From Psococerastis gibbosa (lineage: Eukaryota > Arthropoda > Insecta > Psocodea > Psocidae): a stretch of 64,000 nt of DNA. Where the stretch lies: contig OZ020491.1 in NCBI GenBank assembly GCA_963971405.1, forward strand, positions 5,016,855 to 5,080,854, given 5' to 3'. The notes beneath the pieces were generated by a model, which saw nothing but the letters and a program-made list of their open reading frames with translations, did no database searches and was not told the DNA's origin. Of this stretch, positions 42,801-52,687 are shown piece after piece (within the stretch, counting starts at the first letter, position 1; every line of letters starts with the position of its first letter). The position numbers were made by a program, and so were the translations under genes.

Positions 42801-43057
42801 GCGACCTACGATACTGTCCACCAGTCTGCATGAACGTGGGCGGGTGAAGAGGCGGCGAACTGCATACAGTCAGGTCTGCTTAGATGAAATGTTTATAATG
42901 TGCCTACGTCTAAAGCTGCATATATGCATAATATTAACTTTTTGCGTAACTTGAACCAAGATAAGCCTGAAATTCCATAAGGTCTTCTTCAATGGCAGCA
43001 GTGTAGTGTTTCCCACTGGTTAGTCATAGCTTAGCTGGTCCGCGATGAGTCTTCTAG

Positions 43058-43063
43058 AATAAA
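43058..43063 (+). terminator. Candidate polyadenylation signal AATAAA
   Basis: A canonical AATAAA lies 267 bases after the stop codon of the proposed terminal anoctamin exon. An A-run at 43081-43093 follows. It is the first clear signal after the exon array. Confidence 0.45.
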
Positions 43064-43451
43064 TTTAAAAAGGATAAAGCAAAAAAAAAAAAATAGTCAA
43101 TAGCATGTGGTATATAAAGTTTGACCAGTAGGCGTAGCATCAACACAAAACAGACCACGATATACTGGCACCAAGGGGAAGGAAATGCCGATCACTTATT
43201 CAGCTACTTTGGCATTGAGGTAGAAAACCGAACAATGACACAGAAGGGAATGGCCTAGCTCTACTATGCGGCACGGCGTTAAATGCTTATCAGCCAAGGA
43301 CGGGCACTGGCTGAAGAAGAAGAAGAAGAAGAAGAAGATGGAACGCTTAGTTTATTCGAAAATTTGCATAAGCGGAACACCGAGTTTATTCGATTTTTAT
43401 AAGTTTTCTAAGTGCCATCCTATCTTGGTCGGGTAATAATTTGTGCCAGAC

Positions 43452-44318
43452 CATAGGCGTAAATTCCCAAAATTTCTGGGGGGGGGGGCTTTAGGACACC
43501 AAGACTTTAAACCCCCGGAGAAATAAAAATCTGTAAATGGGCCCAAATTAGTGAGGTTTTATGCATATTATACCCTGGAGAAAGGGGGGCTCGGGGATCT
43601 CCCACGGAGAAAAAACAATTGATGAATAGGCCCAAATTAGGGAGGTTTTACGCATTTTTCAAGCAGTACAGTTGAGATAATACAGACGAATAAATTTACC
43701 ACTAAGGGGGGTCAGGGGGTCTCTCCCCGAAAGAAGGTTTGAAAAAATAGGTCCGAAATATTGGCGTTTTAAGCATTTTGAGTAATATATTTTTGTGAAA
43801 GTACTTGGTCAATATGTTGTTTTTTTTCATGATGTCTTTCATGTGAAATAAGCATAGGCCTACCAAGAATTAATTTCCCTTTCGTTAATGTGGATTGTAT
43901 TGGCCTTTCGCCTCCATAACGTCTTTGTCACCAGAAATCCTGGGGGGGGGGGCTACGGGTGCTTCTGGGGGGGGGGGCTTAGCCCAGGACCCCCCTATTA
44001 ACGCCTATGCTTGCAAGCAGTACAATTGAGATATTATAACGACGAATAAACCTACCATTGAGGGGGCCCGGAGGTCTCCCCCGGAGAAAAATGTGGAAAA
44101 AATAGCTCTGAAGTATTGGGGTTTTAAGTACTTTGAGTAATACTTTTTTTTGAAGGTACTTGGTCAATATGTTAATTTTTTTCATGTAAAATAAGCATAG
44201 TAAGAATTAATTTCCTTTTTATTATAGTGGATACTATGCCATTAGCCTCCATAGCGTCTTTGTCACCAGAAATCCTGGGGGGGGGGGCTACGGGTGGACC
44301 CCCCTATTTACGCCAATG
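43452..44318. mobile_element. hAT-type non-autonomous element (CATNGGCGTAAAT ends)
   Basis: It starts CATAGGCGTAAATTCC and ends ATTTACGCCAATG. Both sides carry the 8-base duplication TGCCAGAC (43444-43451 and 44319-44326). The interior is a roughly duplicated pair of segments, each with GGGGGGGCTACGGGTG and GAAGGTACTTGGTCAATATG, which suggests one copy landed in another or a partial tandem duplication. G-runs are long and probably unstable. No ORF. Confidence 0.85.
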
Positions 44319-44894
44319 TGCCAGACCCAGATTAGTACAATCTACTATTTAATACCTTACATATTTTTTTACAAAATGTAAGGTACGATTGTTTTTCGAA
44401 CTGACAACCTAAGGTACCAGATTTTTTCCCTAGCTATCCGCAATAGTATAGGTGAGGCTAGATAACTTGGTGCCCTTCATAATGGAGATAATAAATTATT
44501 ATCAAATGTATTGTAAAAACCTATTAATGTACCTAAAATCGGGTTCCCACAGTGAATTTGATTTTGATGAAAAAAATATTTTTGAATAAATCATGCCCCA
44601 AAGCTTTGCATACCACTTGTCTTATTACTGAGTTGAATTGCATTTGTCTGATCATTCTAGACAATGCAAAAGTCCCATCGACCAATTTCGTGCTTTGGGA
44701 TAGGGAAATCGGACAAACCGAAATTTATTTATAGTACTATTATTTACCATTTATGTAAATTGGGGTACAGGTGTTACCTGTGTGCACTTAAGCCTATTGG
44801 CCTATTGTGCCCCCTACAACAAAGTATCTACATCACTTCTACATCACTTTCTCGAGGCCTATCTCCCTCACGAGAGCCAGGATCTTGAGGGGAT

Positions 44895-45411
44895 TCAGAA
44901 GTGGTAGGTCTTTTACATGTAACTGCAAGCTTTCCGAGCATGCTGCTCTTCTTCGTGCGATTGCATCGCATCGCATCGCAGGTCCTCCGCACCTTCATTG
45001 CAGAATCTGCAAGACTATAGTTGTCTCCCTAAGAGACTCCAGATATTTAACCCCAGGACCAAAGACGCCAAGGCCTGTTCTTGGTTTGGTACTTCCTAGC
45101 CTAGAGCCATCAGTATACCACTTGATTGTGTGACTATTGAGAATTCCTGCTGATTCGCAGCATTCTTTCATTGTCCCTAATATAGTTTCGAATTCCCTCC
45201 TAAAACAGTATTTTGGATGGATTCTATCGCTTGGCATATCCAGGCAGTGGTCAGACGTAGTCAGAGAGGCTGAGTCTCTCTTAATTGCCCTTCCACTCCT
45301 AGTAATGTCATTTCTGCTGAAGTTTCCACTGCAACATGGAGGGGTGGGAAGTCCAGTACTATCTCCATTGGTGCAGTGGGACAGGATTACATAGCCCCTG
45401 TAAAGCATCAT
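44895..45411 (-). pseudogene. LINE fragment at the start of an RNase H domain
   Basis: The minus-strand frame of 138 codons reads NDITRSGRAIKRDSASLT, YCFRREFETIL and then IKWYTDGSRLGSTKPRTGLG, the first RNase H motif of RNase H-bearing LINEs. After VFGPG the match is lost, so the copy is broken within the domain. Confidence 0.75.
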
Positions 45412-45419
45412 GTTAGAGA

Positions 45420-46430
45420 ATACGGGCTTCTGAATGTAGCCATAATTTGGATTATTCAGAGAAAAATTCTCATGTGGTTTGATTTTGCCATGTCCATGAA
45501 GCCATGACCAATGGTATGGTTACAGCAGGAAAAGACAGGCAGATTATTTACCATGGAACTACTCGTATGATCTATCTCGGTACCTGTACTAATTGATAAA
45601 TTAAATAATAATAAAATAATAATAATAAAATAAATAGGTGGCGGTTCTTTTTAGTGAAATTTTAATTTAATATAAGTTACCAGTCAGCAGTAACAACGTA
45701 ATACATATACGACAGGTACCAAAAACAATTACTATTTGGCTGTAAAATAGTACATTAGGCTACGTTTATATATTTTCACGCTTGTGAATTGCATTTTACT
45801 GTACTTTGCATGATTTGAAAATGTAAATTTGTTAAATAATGTATTGTATTAATTGTAAATTACACACTTGTTATTCTTATATTCTTTTGGAATTGTCCTT
45901 CAGCCAATCCGACCATGTTCCCCTATAGCCTACCTATGTTCCCCTATAGCCTAGCAGTTCCCTCATAGCCTAGCAATGTTCTTTATAATCAATCTGCGTA
46001 TCAAACGATAGGAGAAAAACATTTTATAAAAAGAATTTCCTTCTACCTACAAGTGGAAGTTCAATCTTAGGACAATAACGCCCGGTACACACTGACGTTT
46101 CGATTGCCAGTGATCTCCTGACAAATTTGTCATGCTGGCAACAAATGGAAAATGATGTACAAGCTGGCAAAACCGCAGTCGGCTGTCGACATAATGTAGC
46201 TGGCTTGTCGCTGGTTTATCGCTGCTCGAGCTGTCCATGCTCACTATTCTTCCTTCAATTCAAGTCTTCAATTATGTTCCAGCAGGACACGTAACCACGA
46301 TATTTCTGGGGGGGGGGGGGGGCAGGCGATCCTATGTCGCACGTCTGTAAAATTCAATTCTATCTAGTGTGAAGACTAAATATTACGGGGTTACCCAGGT
46401 TCCAGGTACAATGTCCATTTACATTTACGC
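45420..46430. other. Gene-free stretch
   Basis: AT-rich DNA without a recognisable gene. It holds a short tandem CTATAGCCTA(G/C)C-GTTCCC at 45910-45975 and, at 46080-46240, sequence (GGTACACACTGACG, AAACCGCAGTCGGC, GCTTGTCGCTGG) resembling the tandem repeat at 55560-56095. A G-run lies at 46308-46322. Confidence 0.5.
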
Positions 46431-46605
46431 TATTACCGAAATTAGAAGATATGGATATGTAAGGCGTAGATCGTGAGTTCGAATCCCGCCAAGTCCAGTT
46501 TTTTCCATTTCCTCTAATTTCGGTTATATCGTGGAGGTTACCTTCTCGACCAAAGTTAGTGTAATGCCAGTGTTATATATACCGCATATACTCACCAGAG
46601 AGGGA
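46430..46605 (+). mobile_element. SINE family B, copy 3
   Basis: GCGTAGATCGTGAGTTCGAATCCCG (B box GAGTTCGAATCCC) is followed by CCAAGTCCAGT, then CTCTAATTTCGGTTATATCG, AAGTTAGTGTAATGCCAGTG and TATATACCGCATATACTC. The body is the reverse complement of the one at 11375-11470. The A-box region is weak. Confidence 0.65.
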
Positions 46606-46649
46606 GCTGGTATGGAACAACCTGACAAACCCATGACTTTAAGTGACTA

Positions 46650-46683
<34 letters not shown>

Positions 46684-46710
46684 CTATATATATATATGTA
46701 CTATATATAA
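46650..46710. repeat. (TA)n microsatellite
   Basis: About 25 TA dinucleotides with one interruption at 46680. Confidence 0.95.
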
Positions 46711-47507
46711 GAGGCATACCAAGATACTGAGAAATTATTGTTAGTTAACCATCTACCTGAGTGCCCAGCCTTGCAGTGGGGGGGGGGGCGGGCGGCAGAC
46801 CCATGCTCCCCCTCCCCCCGATGCAGCCTTGGTATAAGCCGGGGAAGACCAAACGGACAACATCTTCCGGGAGACAGTAAGGAGATACTGGTCAGCGCGT
46901 CACCAAACGGCTTCATTTACCTATAATATTATTTTCCGGTAAAATTCACGGGAAAAATTTGTTCTATCTATAGATAATTAAAGAGTCTAAAAAAGGTCAT
47001 GTAAATTTACGATTTACTTGCACGTAAACAGGCTTATTAGAAGCCTACCTAAAGAGTGTAAGGTATTTTTCCTAGGTACGATTGGTTTAGAATAAAAACA
47101 AGTTCTCTAATACCCTTTAACCCACGACTGTACTTTTTTTAATACAGGAACGATATAACAATTTTAGGTGACTGGTATCTTCAAAGACACAACGCCAAGT
47201 CATTTAAGGGCCATTTATGTACTCGTATTATTGTTTGCTTTGCTACATAGCCACGCAGCCATGAATCAACGATTTTTTATTTTTTTTTCAACTCATTAGG
47301 AAACAAATTATTGTAAAATGGATACTATTGAGATGTTATATTGTAGGGGCCAGCCATTTTCTTAGAATGTGCTAGGAATTTACGTAACTATAGGCTCCCC
47401 CTTCTACAATATAGTTAACCGGTGCGTCACACATGCTGCCTTCCGATCCACCAGGTGAGTTCACAATAGACATTTGCTTTAAGTTGACAATAGAATGGTC
47501 AGACAAT

Positions 47508-47533
47508 AGGGTGGGTAGGGTGGGTAGGGTGGG
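47508..47533 (+). other. G-quadruplex candidate
   Basis: Six runs of three G separated by one or two bases (GGGTGGGTAGGGTGGGTAGG and so on) satisfy the usual four-run G4 rule with very short loops. Confidence 0.6.
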
Positions 47534-47756
47534 TCATTGTAACTTGTATGTTTGGGTTTGTGATTAATTTTTGGTACCTATGTCATAGGTGTTAATGATA
47601 AATGAGCTTTCTCCTTTTTTGTTACCCAATCTGCGCCAAGACCGTACCCAGGAATTTTTTTTTTTTTAAATATAGGTTCAAAATTGTGGGGGCTTATGCA
47701 TTTTGTCAAATATTTTTTGGGCAGGGATAGGGGTGGAAAATGATGCACCCCTCCCC

Positions 47757-48014
47757 TGTTGAAATAAATTTTTTAAATTATAATTTTTGCTATTTCATAA
47801 TAAAATAATAATAAAATTAAAAATAATAATAATGAAAATAAATATTAATTTAATAATATTTTTGTTTGTCTATGACATTGTCTGTGACACTGTTTAGAGT
47901 TTACAATGTGTTTTTTACTTCCTTGCTACAAAGATGGCGAATACACAATATTAATTCAAAGTGTGATATTTTTTTATCTATAAATTTAAAACCGATCCAA
48001 GGCATAACCCAACA
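47757..48014 (+). repeat. Copia 5' LTR
   Basis: 258 bases, starting TGTTGAAATAAA and ending ATAACCCAACA. It is AT-rich, with TAATATTTTTG near the middle and AAGATGGCGAATACAC downstream. By eye it is identical to 52155-52412. Confidence 0.96.
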
Positions 48015-48028
48015 GGTTATGGGCCCAG
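48015..48028 (+). other. Copia primer-binding site, half-tRNA initiator Met type
   Basis: GGTTATGGGCCCAG directly after the LTR is complementary to the anticodon-loop part of eukaryotic initiator tRNA-Met (CTGGGCCCATAACC). Drosophila copia is known to prime from an internal half of this tRNA. The ATG in the site opens a 12-codon frame that stops at 48055-48057, before the Gag start at 48144. Confidence 0.9.
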
Positions 48029-48143
48029 ATAAATCGGGAAACCAAGATGTTCCGTAAAATCAATTAAAAAGAAAAATTAAAAATAATAATTAAAATTGTC
48101 GCGTGTGCAAAGTGCTTGTGTAACCTAATCTTACCAGTACACC

Positions 48144-50459
48144 ATGCACGAAGACGTAAAAATTGAAAAATTAAATGGTCCAAACTACCTCACGTGGAAA
48201 TTTCAAATAGATGTCATCTTAAAATCGATATATGCGTACGACATTGCAACCGGAACGGAACCTTTACCAAGTATCCTTACCAAGGATAAAAAAGATGATA
48301 CATCGTGGATAAAAACTGACATAAAAGCTCAACGACTAATTGTAACCTCAGTGGATAGCAGCCAAATTGTGCATTTACTAACATGTACAACATCAGCCGA
48401 AATGTATAAAGCATTAAATGATCTCTACAATAAGGACACTCATCAACAAAAATGTTCTCTTCTAACGGATTTTTACAACTTTAAATTGGAAGATGTCAAC
48501 AAGGGAATTGCTGAAATAAAAATAATTATCCATAGACTAGCTTCATTGGGAGAAAAGTTAACAGACGAGATGGTTGTAACAAAGATTGTATCTTCTCTTC
48601 CCGAAAAATTCAACGCCTTCAGAAGTGCTTGGGAGTCAGTCACTGCAAAAGATAAGACGCTTGCCAATCTTTTTTCTCGCCTTCAATTAGAGGACGAACG
48701 ATGTGGAAACAACACAGTAGCATTCAAAACACTAGCCCAAGGTAAAAGTACTCTATCTAATTCTAATTTTAAAAATAAAAATGAACTTTTCTGTACGTAT
48801 TGCAAATTAAGAAATCATAGGATTGAAAAATGTTTTAAAAAAGCTAGAGATGAAAGAAATACGCTTTATTGCGGAATTTGTAAAAAGAGGAATTCGCACC
48901 GATCCTCAGAGTGTTTTTTCCGTAACAGAAATAGAGAAAATGGTGACAGCAATAATAATAAAGTTTTTTTGGTATCTAAAAATTCCAATTACTTTAATAA
49001 TAATAAAAGTATTAGCTTAGCTGTCGATAGTGCAGCAAGTAAACATTTAGTTAATAATTTAAATTGTCTTGAGAATAGTAATCCTGCAATATCAAAATTC
49101 AGTTTAGCAAAAAAGAATGAATCCTTATTTGGAACGGCCATAGGAACATTAAAGAGTGAGAGTGTGACATTAAACAATGTAGTTTACGTACCGGAGTTAT
49201 CTCAAAATCTTCTTTCTGTTAAAAAAATCACCGATAAAGGTGGGTTTGTATTATTTTCAAAAGGAAACGTAGAAATTATTAATTCAAAATTCGAAACTGT
49301 CATGGAAGGTAAAGAAAATAACGGTTTGTTCGTTGTTAATTTAAAATATGGTAAAAACCAAAATTTAAAAAATAGAGAAAATATTTTTTCTGTGAATGAT
49401 TATGACGACATTTATGAATGGCATAGAAAATTAGGTCATATTAGTTTTAAAAATTTGCAAAGACTTGCAACAATGTCAGATGGAATAAAAATAACTAAAA
49501 ATTCTTTAGATATTAAAAATTGTGAAATTTGTATTAAAGCTCGACATGCTCGTGATCCCTTTAGTGGAAATTTAAAGCGTGCTACTCGAATGCTCGAAAT
49601 AATTCATAGTGACGTCGAAGGTCCCTTTGAAATTGAATCTATTGATCAATGCAAATATTATGTATCAATAATTGATGATTTTACGTGTTATAGTGAAGTA
49701 CATCCTATAAAAGCAAAATCAGACGCAGCAAATGTTATAAAAAATTTTATTTTGCGAGCCGAAAATGAAAAAGGTTTAAAAGTATGCAGATTTAAATGTG
49801 ACGGTGGAGGTGAATACCTGCCATTAAAACAATGGTTTTATAATAGAGGAATATTTTTTGATGTAACTGCTAGTTATAGTCCTCAAATGAACCCTCGTTC
49901 AGAAAGATTAAATCGGACAATTACTGAAAAAATAAGAAGTTTACTCTTTGATAGTAATGTTAATAAAAATTTATGGAGTGAAGCGGCTAAGACAAGTTGT
50001 TTTTTACTTAATCGCAGTCCAACAGTTAATAGCAAGGCAACGCCTATAGAAAATTGGACTGGAAAAAGACCAGATTTAAAAAATTTAAAAATTTTTGGTT
50101 CTGAAGCTTATGCTAAAATTCTACCTCGTGTTAAGAAGCTTGATGAAAGATCAAGAAAATTGATATTCGTTGGTTATAATCATAATGGTTATCGTTTGTT
50201 TGACCCAAACATTAAAAAGATTGTTATTTCTAGGGATGTTATTTTTCCTGAAAACTCACTTAAAATTAAAAATAAGCTAAAACCTGAAGAAATGGTAAAA
50301 CTTGATTTTAATGTTTCAGAATTTTTCAAGGATTCAGAGTCTGAATCAGACAAGCACCAAGTGAGCCCACGTAGAGTCAATGAATCTGTGGAGGAAATAA
50401 TCAGTGAAAATGATGCTGACGGTGAGTCTGAATCAGAACCTGAAACTCCAAAGGCATAA
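48144..50459 (+). CDS. Copia ORF1: Gag, protease and integrase
   Basis: 771 residues. Gag (1-190) begins MHEDVKIEKLNGPNYLTWKF and has the copia-type capsid pattern, which packages the RNA in cytoplasmic particles. A CCHC knuckle follows (C217, C220, H225, C230), with a second Cys/His cluster (C243, C246, H252, C257). The aspartic protease has AVDSAASKHL with D295. Integrase has an HHCC zinc domain (H427, H432, C460, C463) and the catalytic triad D490 (HSDVEG), D553 (CDGGGEY) and E587 (RSERLN). The ORF ends in an acidic Ser/Glu stretch and a TAA that lies in the copied LTR/primer-site sequence. RT and RNase H are in the next ORF in the -1 frame; a single polyprotein is the norm. The start is the first ATG with the Gag pattern. 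Confidence 0.95.
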   Translation: MHEDVKIEKLNGPNYLTWKFQIDVILKSIYAYDIATGTEPLPSILTKDKKDDTSWIKTDIKAQRLIVTSVDSSQIVHLLTCTTSAEMYKALNDLYNKDTHQQKCSLLTDFYNFKLEDVNKGIAEIKIIIHRLASLGEKLTDEMVVTKIVSSLPEKFNAFRSAWESVTAKDKTLANLFSRLQLEDERCGNNTVAFKTLAQGKSTLSNSNFKNKNELFCTYCKLRNHRIEKCFKKARDERNTLYCGICKKRNSHRSSECFFRNRNRENGDSNNNKVFLVSKNSNYFNNNKSISLAVDSAASKHLVNNLNCLENSNPAISKFSLAKKNESLFGTAIGTLKSESVTLNNVVYVPELSQNLLSVKKITDKGGFVLFSKGNVEIINSKFETVMEGKENNGLFVVNLKYGKNQNLKNRENIFSVNDYDDIYEWHRKLGHISFKNLQRLATMSDGIKITKNSLDIKNCEICIKARHARDPFSGNLKRATRMLEIIHSDVEGPFEIESIDQCKYYVSIIDDFTCYSEVHPIKAKSDAANVIKNFILRAENEKGLKVCRFKCDGGGEYLPLKQWFYNRGIFFDVTASYSPQMNPRSERLNRTITEKIRSLLFDSNVNKNLWSEAAKTSCFLLNRSPTVNSKATPIENWTGKRPDLKNLKIFGSEAYAKILPRVKKLDERSRKLIFVGYNHNGYRLFDPNIKKIVISRDVIFPENSLKIKNKLKPEEMVKLDFNVSEFFKDSESESDKHQVSPRRVNESVEEIISENDADGESESEPETPKA

Positions 50460-50474
50460 CCCAACAGGTTATGG
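50451..50474 (+). repeat. 24-base internal copy of the LTR/primer-site junction
   Basis: Positions 50451-50474 repeat 47999-48022 exactly. The unit contains CATAACC-CAACA-GGTTATG, a perfect 7-base-pair hairpin with a 5-base loop. Its left arm includes the ORF1 stop (50457-50459) and its right arm the ORF2 ATG (50471-50473). Confidence 0.95.
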
Positions 50475-52060
50475 AATACCCTTATAAATTAAGAAGTAGA
50501 ATTAATCTACGGAAACCTGCTACACTTGATGATTGTGAAACTAATTTAACTGATCTATTTGATGATAGCGTATATTTAACGTTTGAAGAAGCCGTAAAAG
50601 GCAATGAATGTAAAGAATGGGTAGATGCTGTAGAGAAGGAGAAAGAATCGTTGATTTCTAATAAAACTTGGATTTATATTCCAAAAGCAGAAGCTGAAAA
50701 TAATAAGATTTTGACTTCTCGCTGGATTTTTCGCAAAAAAGATAATAATACTTTTAAAGCCAGACTCGTTGTAAGAGGTTTCGAACAAGAAAATGGCATA
50801 GATTTTACCGATATATTTAGTCCAGTGGTAGATTCAAATAGTTTACGATTGTTATTTGCTTTAGCAGCAAAGAAAAAAATGCTAATTGCTTCATTTGATA
50901 TAAAATCTGCATTTTTAAATAGCGATCTTAATGAGAAAATTTTTATGCATATTCCGGAAGGATTTAAAAACGCTAAAAACAAAGACAAAGTATGTCTATT
51001 AAAAAAGTCATTGTACGGACTTAAACAATCTCCAGCATTGTGGAATTCTAAGTTGAATGATTATTTATTATCGATTGGTTTACAGAGATTAAAATCAGAT
51101 CCTTGTATTTATTGTAATACTGATAAAAGCTTGATAATTTCAATTCATGTTGATGATGGATTAATAATAAGTAAAAATGAATTGATGTTGAATGATTTTG
51201 TAAAAAAGCTAAGCAAACTTTGCGAAGTTACCTATAACAAAGACATAAAGAAATATGTAGGTATTGAAATTTTGAGAACTAAAGCTGGTATAAAAATTAG
51301 CCAGGAGAAATATGTTGAAAACATGCTTAAAACTTATAATATGTCGGAAGCAAATTCTGTTAAAACTCCAATATGTAATCAAAAGTCAGATAACAGTAAA
51401 AATATATCCTTTCCATACCGCGAAGCAGTCGGTAGTCTCTTATATTGTTCTACTAAAACACGACCAGATATAACTTTCAGTGTGAATTATGAAAGTCGTT
51501 GTATTGAACCTAAAACTGATAATGTTTCCGATGTAAAAAGAACTTTAAGATATTTAAAAGGTACAAAGAATCTAGGAATAACGTATAATGGTTCAAATTG
51601 TAATAAACTAATTGCATATTCAGATGCAAGTTACGCAGATGATGAAATATCTCGGAAAAGTACCACAGGTTTCGTGATTTACTATTGTGGCGGACCTGTA
51701 GCTTGGTGTTCAAAGAAACAAAATATTGTAACACTTTCCACTACTGAAGCTGAATATATAGCAGCTGCAGAATGTCTAAAAATGTGTTTGTTTTTGAAAT
51801 CTTTAATCCAGGAATTAACTGGTGAAAAATTGGAAATCTTACTATTTGTTGATAATACTAGTACAATTGAAGTAATGAAAACTGGTTGTGGAAAACGAAC
51901 AAAGCACATAGATGTAAGATATAAATTTATTACTGATCTAGTAAAGAACAAGGTAGTAGAAGTAAAACATGTTCCAAGTAGTGAACAAGCAGCAGATATT
52001 TTTACAAAAGCTCTACCTAATTCTTCATTTGAAAAGTTTAGAAAAATGCTTGTTGATTAA
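50471..52060 (+). CDS. Copia ORF2: reverse transcriptase and RNase H
   Basis: 529 residues. The RT starts with the copia linker FEEAVKGNECKEWVDAVEKE, TWIYIPK and RWIFRKK, then motif A SFDIKSAFLNSDL (D143), SLYGLKQSPALWN (181), and the catalytic box HVDD (226-229; YVDD is usual). RNase H has YSDASYADD (D385), STTEAEY (E428), FVDN (D461) and RTKHIDVRYKF (about 476-486), so all catalytic acids are present. The ATG lies in the hairpin repeat between the ORFs. The same frame is open upstream to 50444, so a -1 shift from ORF1 would also read through. It copies the element RNA in the particle. Confidence 0.95.
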   Translation: MEYPYKLRSRINLRKPATLDDCETNLTDLFDDSVYLTFEEAVKGNECKEWVDAVEKEKESLISNKTWIYIPKAEAENNKILTSRWIFRKKDNNTFKARLVVRGFEQENGIDFTDIFSPVVDSNSLRLLFALAAKKKMLIASFDIKSAFLNSDLNEKIFMHIPEGFKNAKNKDKVCLLKKSLYGLKQSPALWNSKLNDYLLSIGLQRLKSDPCIYCNTDKSLIISIHVDDGLIISKNELMLNDFVKKLSKLCEVTYNKDIKKYVGIEILRTKAGIKISQEKYVENMLKTYNMSEANSVKTPICNQKSDNSKNISFPYREAVGSLLYCSTKTRPDITFSVNYESRCIEPKTDNVSDVKRTLRYLKGTKNLGITYNGSNCNKLIAYSDASYADDEISRKSTTGFVIYYCGGPVAWCSKKQNIVTLSTTEAEYIAAAECLKMCLFLKSLIQELTGEKLEILLFVDNTSTIEVMKTGCGKRTKHIDVRYKFITDLVKNKVVEVKHVPSSEQAADIFTKALPNSSFEKFRKMLVD

Positions 52061-52144
52061 ACTTTTTATTGTATTTCTATATAATGAAGGAATTTTATTT
52101 TATTTTACTAAAAGTTTTGGAATTTAATTATTCATGCAAAAATT

Positions 52145-52154
52145 AAGGGGAGGA
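52145..52154 (+). other. Copia polypurine tract
   Basis: AAGGGGAGGA directly precedes the 3' LTR. It is the expected RNase H-resistant primer for plus-strand DNA. Confidence 0.85.
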
Positions 52155-52412
52155 TGTTGAAATAAATTTTTTAAATTATAATTTTTGCTATTTCATAATA
52201 AAATAATAATAAAATTAAAAATAATAATAATGAAAATAAATATTAATTTAATAATATTTTTGTTTGTCTATGACATTGTCTGTGACACTGTTTAGAGTTT
52301 ACAATGTGTTTTTTACTTCCTTGCTACAAAGATGGCGAATACACAATATTAATTCAAAGTGTGATATTTTTTTATCTATAAATTTAAAACCGATCCAAGG
52401 CATAACCCAACA
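52155..52412 (+). repeat. Copia 3' LTR
   Basis: 258 bases, the same length as the 5' LTR and with no mismatch seen. It is followed by TCCCC, the second copy of the target duplication. Confidence 0.96.
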
Positions 52413-52687
52413 TCCCCCCAGGGGGACGGTTTTGAGCTGCGCTGATCGTAATATAATCTTATTTTTCCTTTATCTTTTCCTCGTTGAAGACGCAATTAGC
52501 GTATGGTCCAGCGGACTAATATGAAAATCTGTTTTGTACGCAGCTGTTAGTCCCAGAGGCGATACACATTTTTGGAGGCCCTTACGCAAGCCAGAGCAGT
52601 TTTTTTAAAATTACACTAGGCTTAAAATTTAATTTAATTTTCATAAATTTATATTTATATAGCCTATATAGTAGTAGAATGGTTGGA

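Larger units (their letters stand above)
47757..52412 (+). mobile_element. Complete Copia (Ty1/copia) LTR retrotransposon
   Basis: The 4656-base element has two 258-base LTRs (TGTTG...CA), a 5-base target duplication TCCCC (47752-47756 and 52413-52417), an internal tRNA-Met primer site, two ORFs (771 and 529 codons) and a polypurine tract. The domain order Gag, protease, integrase, RT, RNase H identifies the copia superfamily. I see no difference between the LTRs, so insertion was recent. Unusually, the polyprotein is split between integrase and RT by a 24-base copy of the LTR/primer-site junction. The element lies in gene-free DNA right of the anoctamin gene. Confidence 0.96.

Noticed and set aside
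46738-46926. Short ORFs on both strands in a GC-rich patch
   Set aside because: Only a brief LINE-tail-like phrase (HLPECPAL) is visible, and the rest is G/C homopolymer. Not enough to annotate a fragment of its own.
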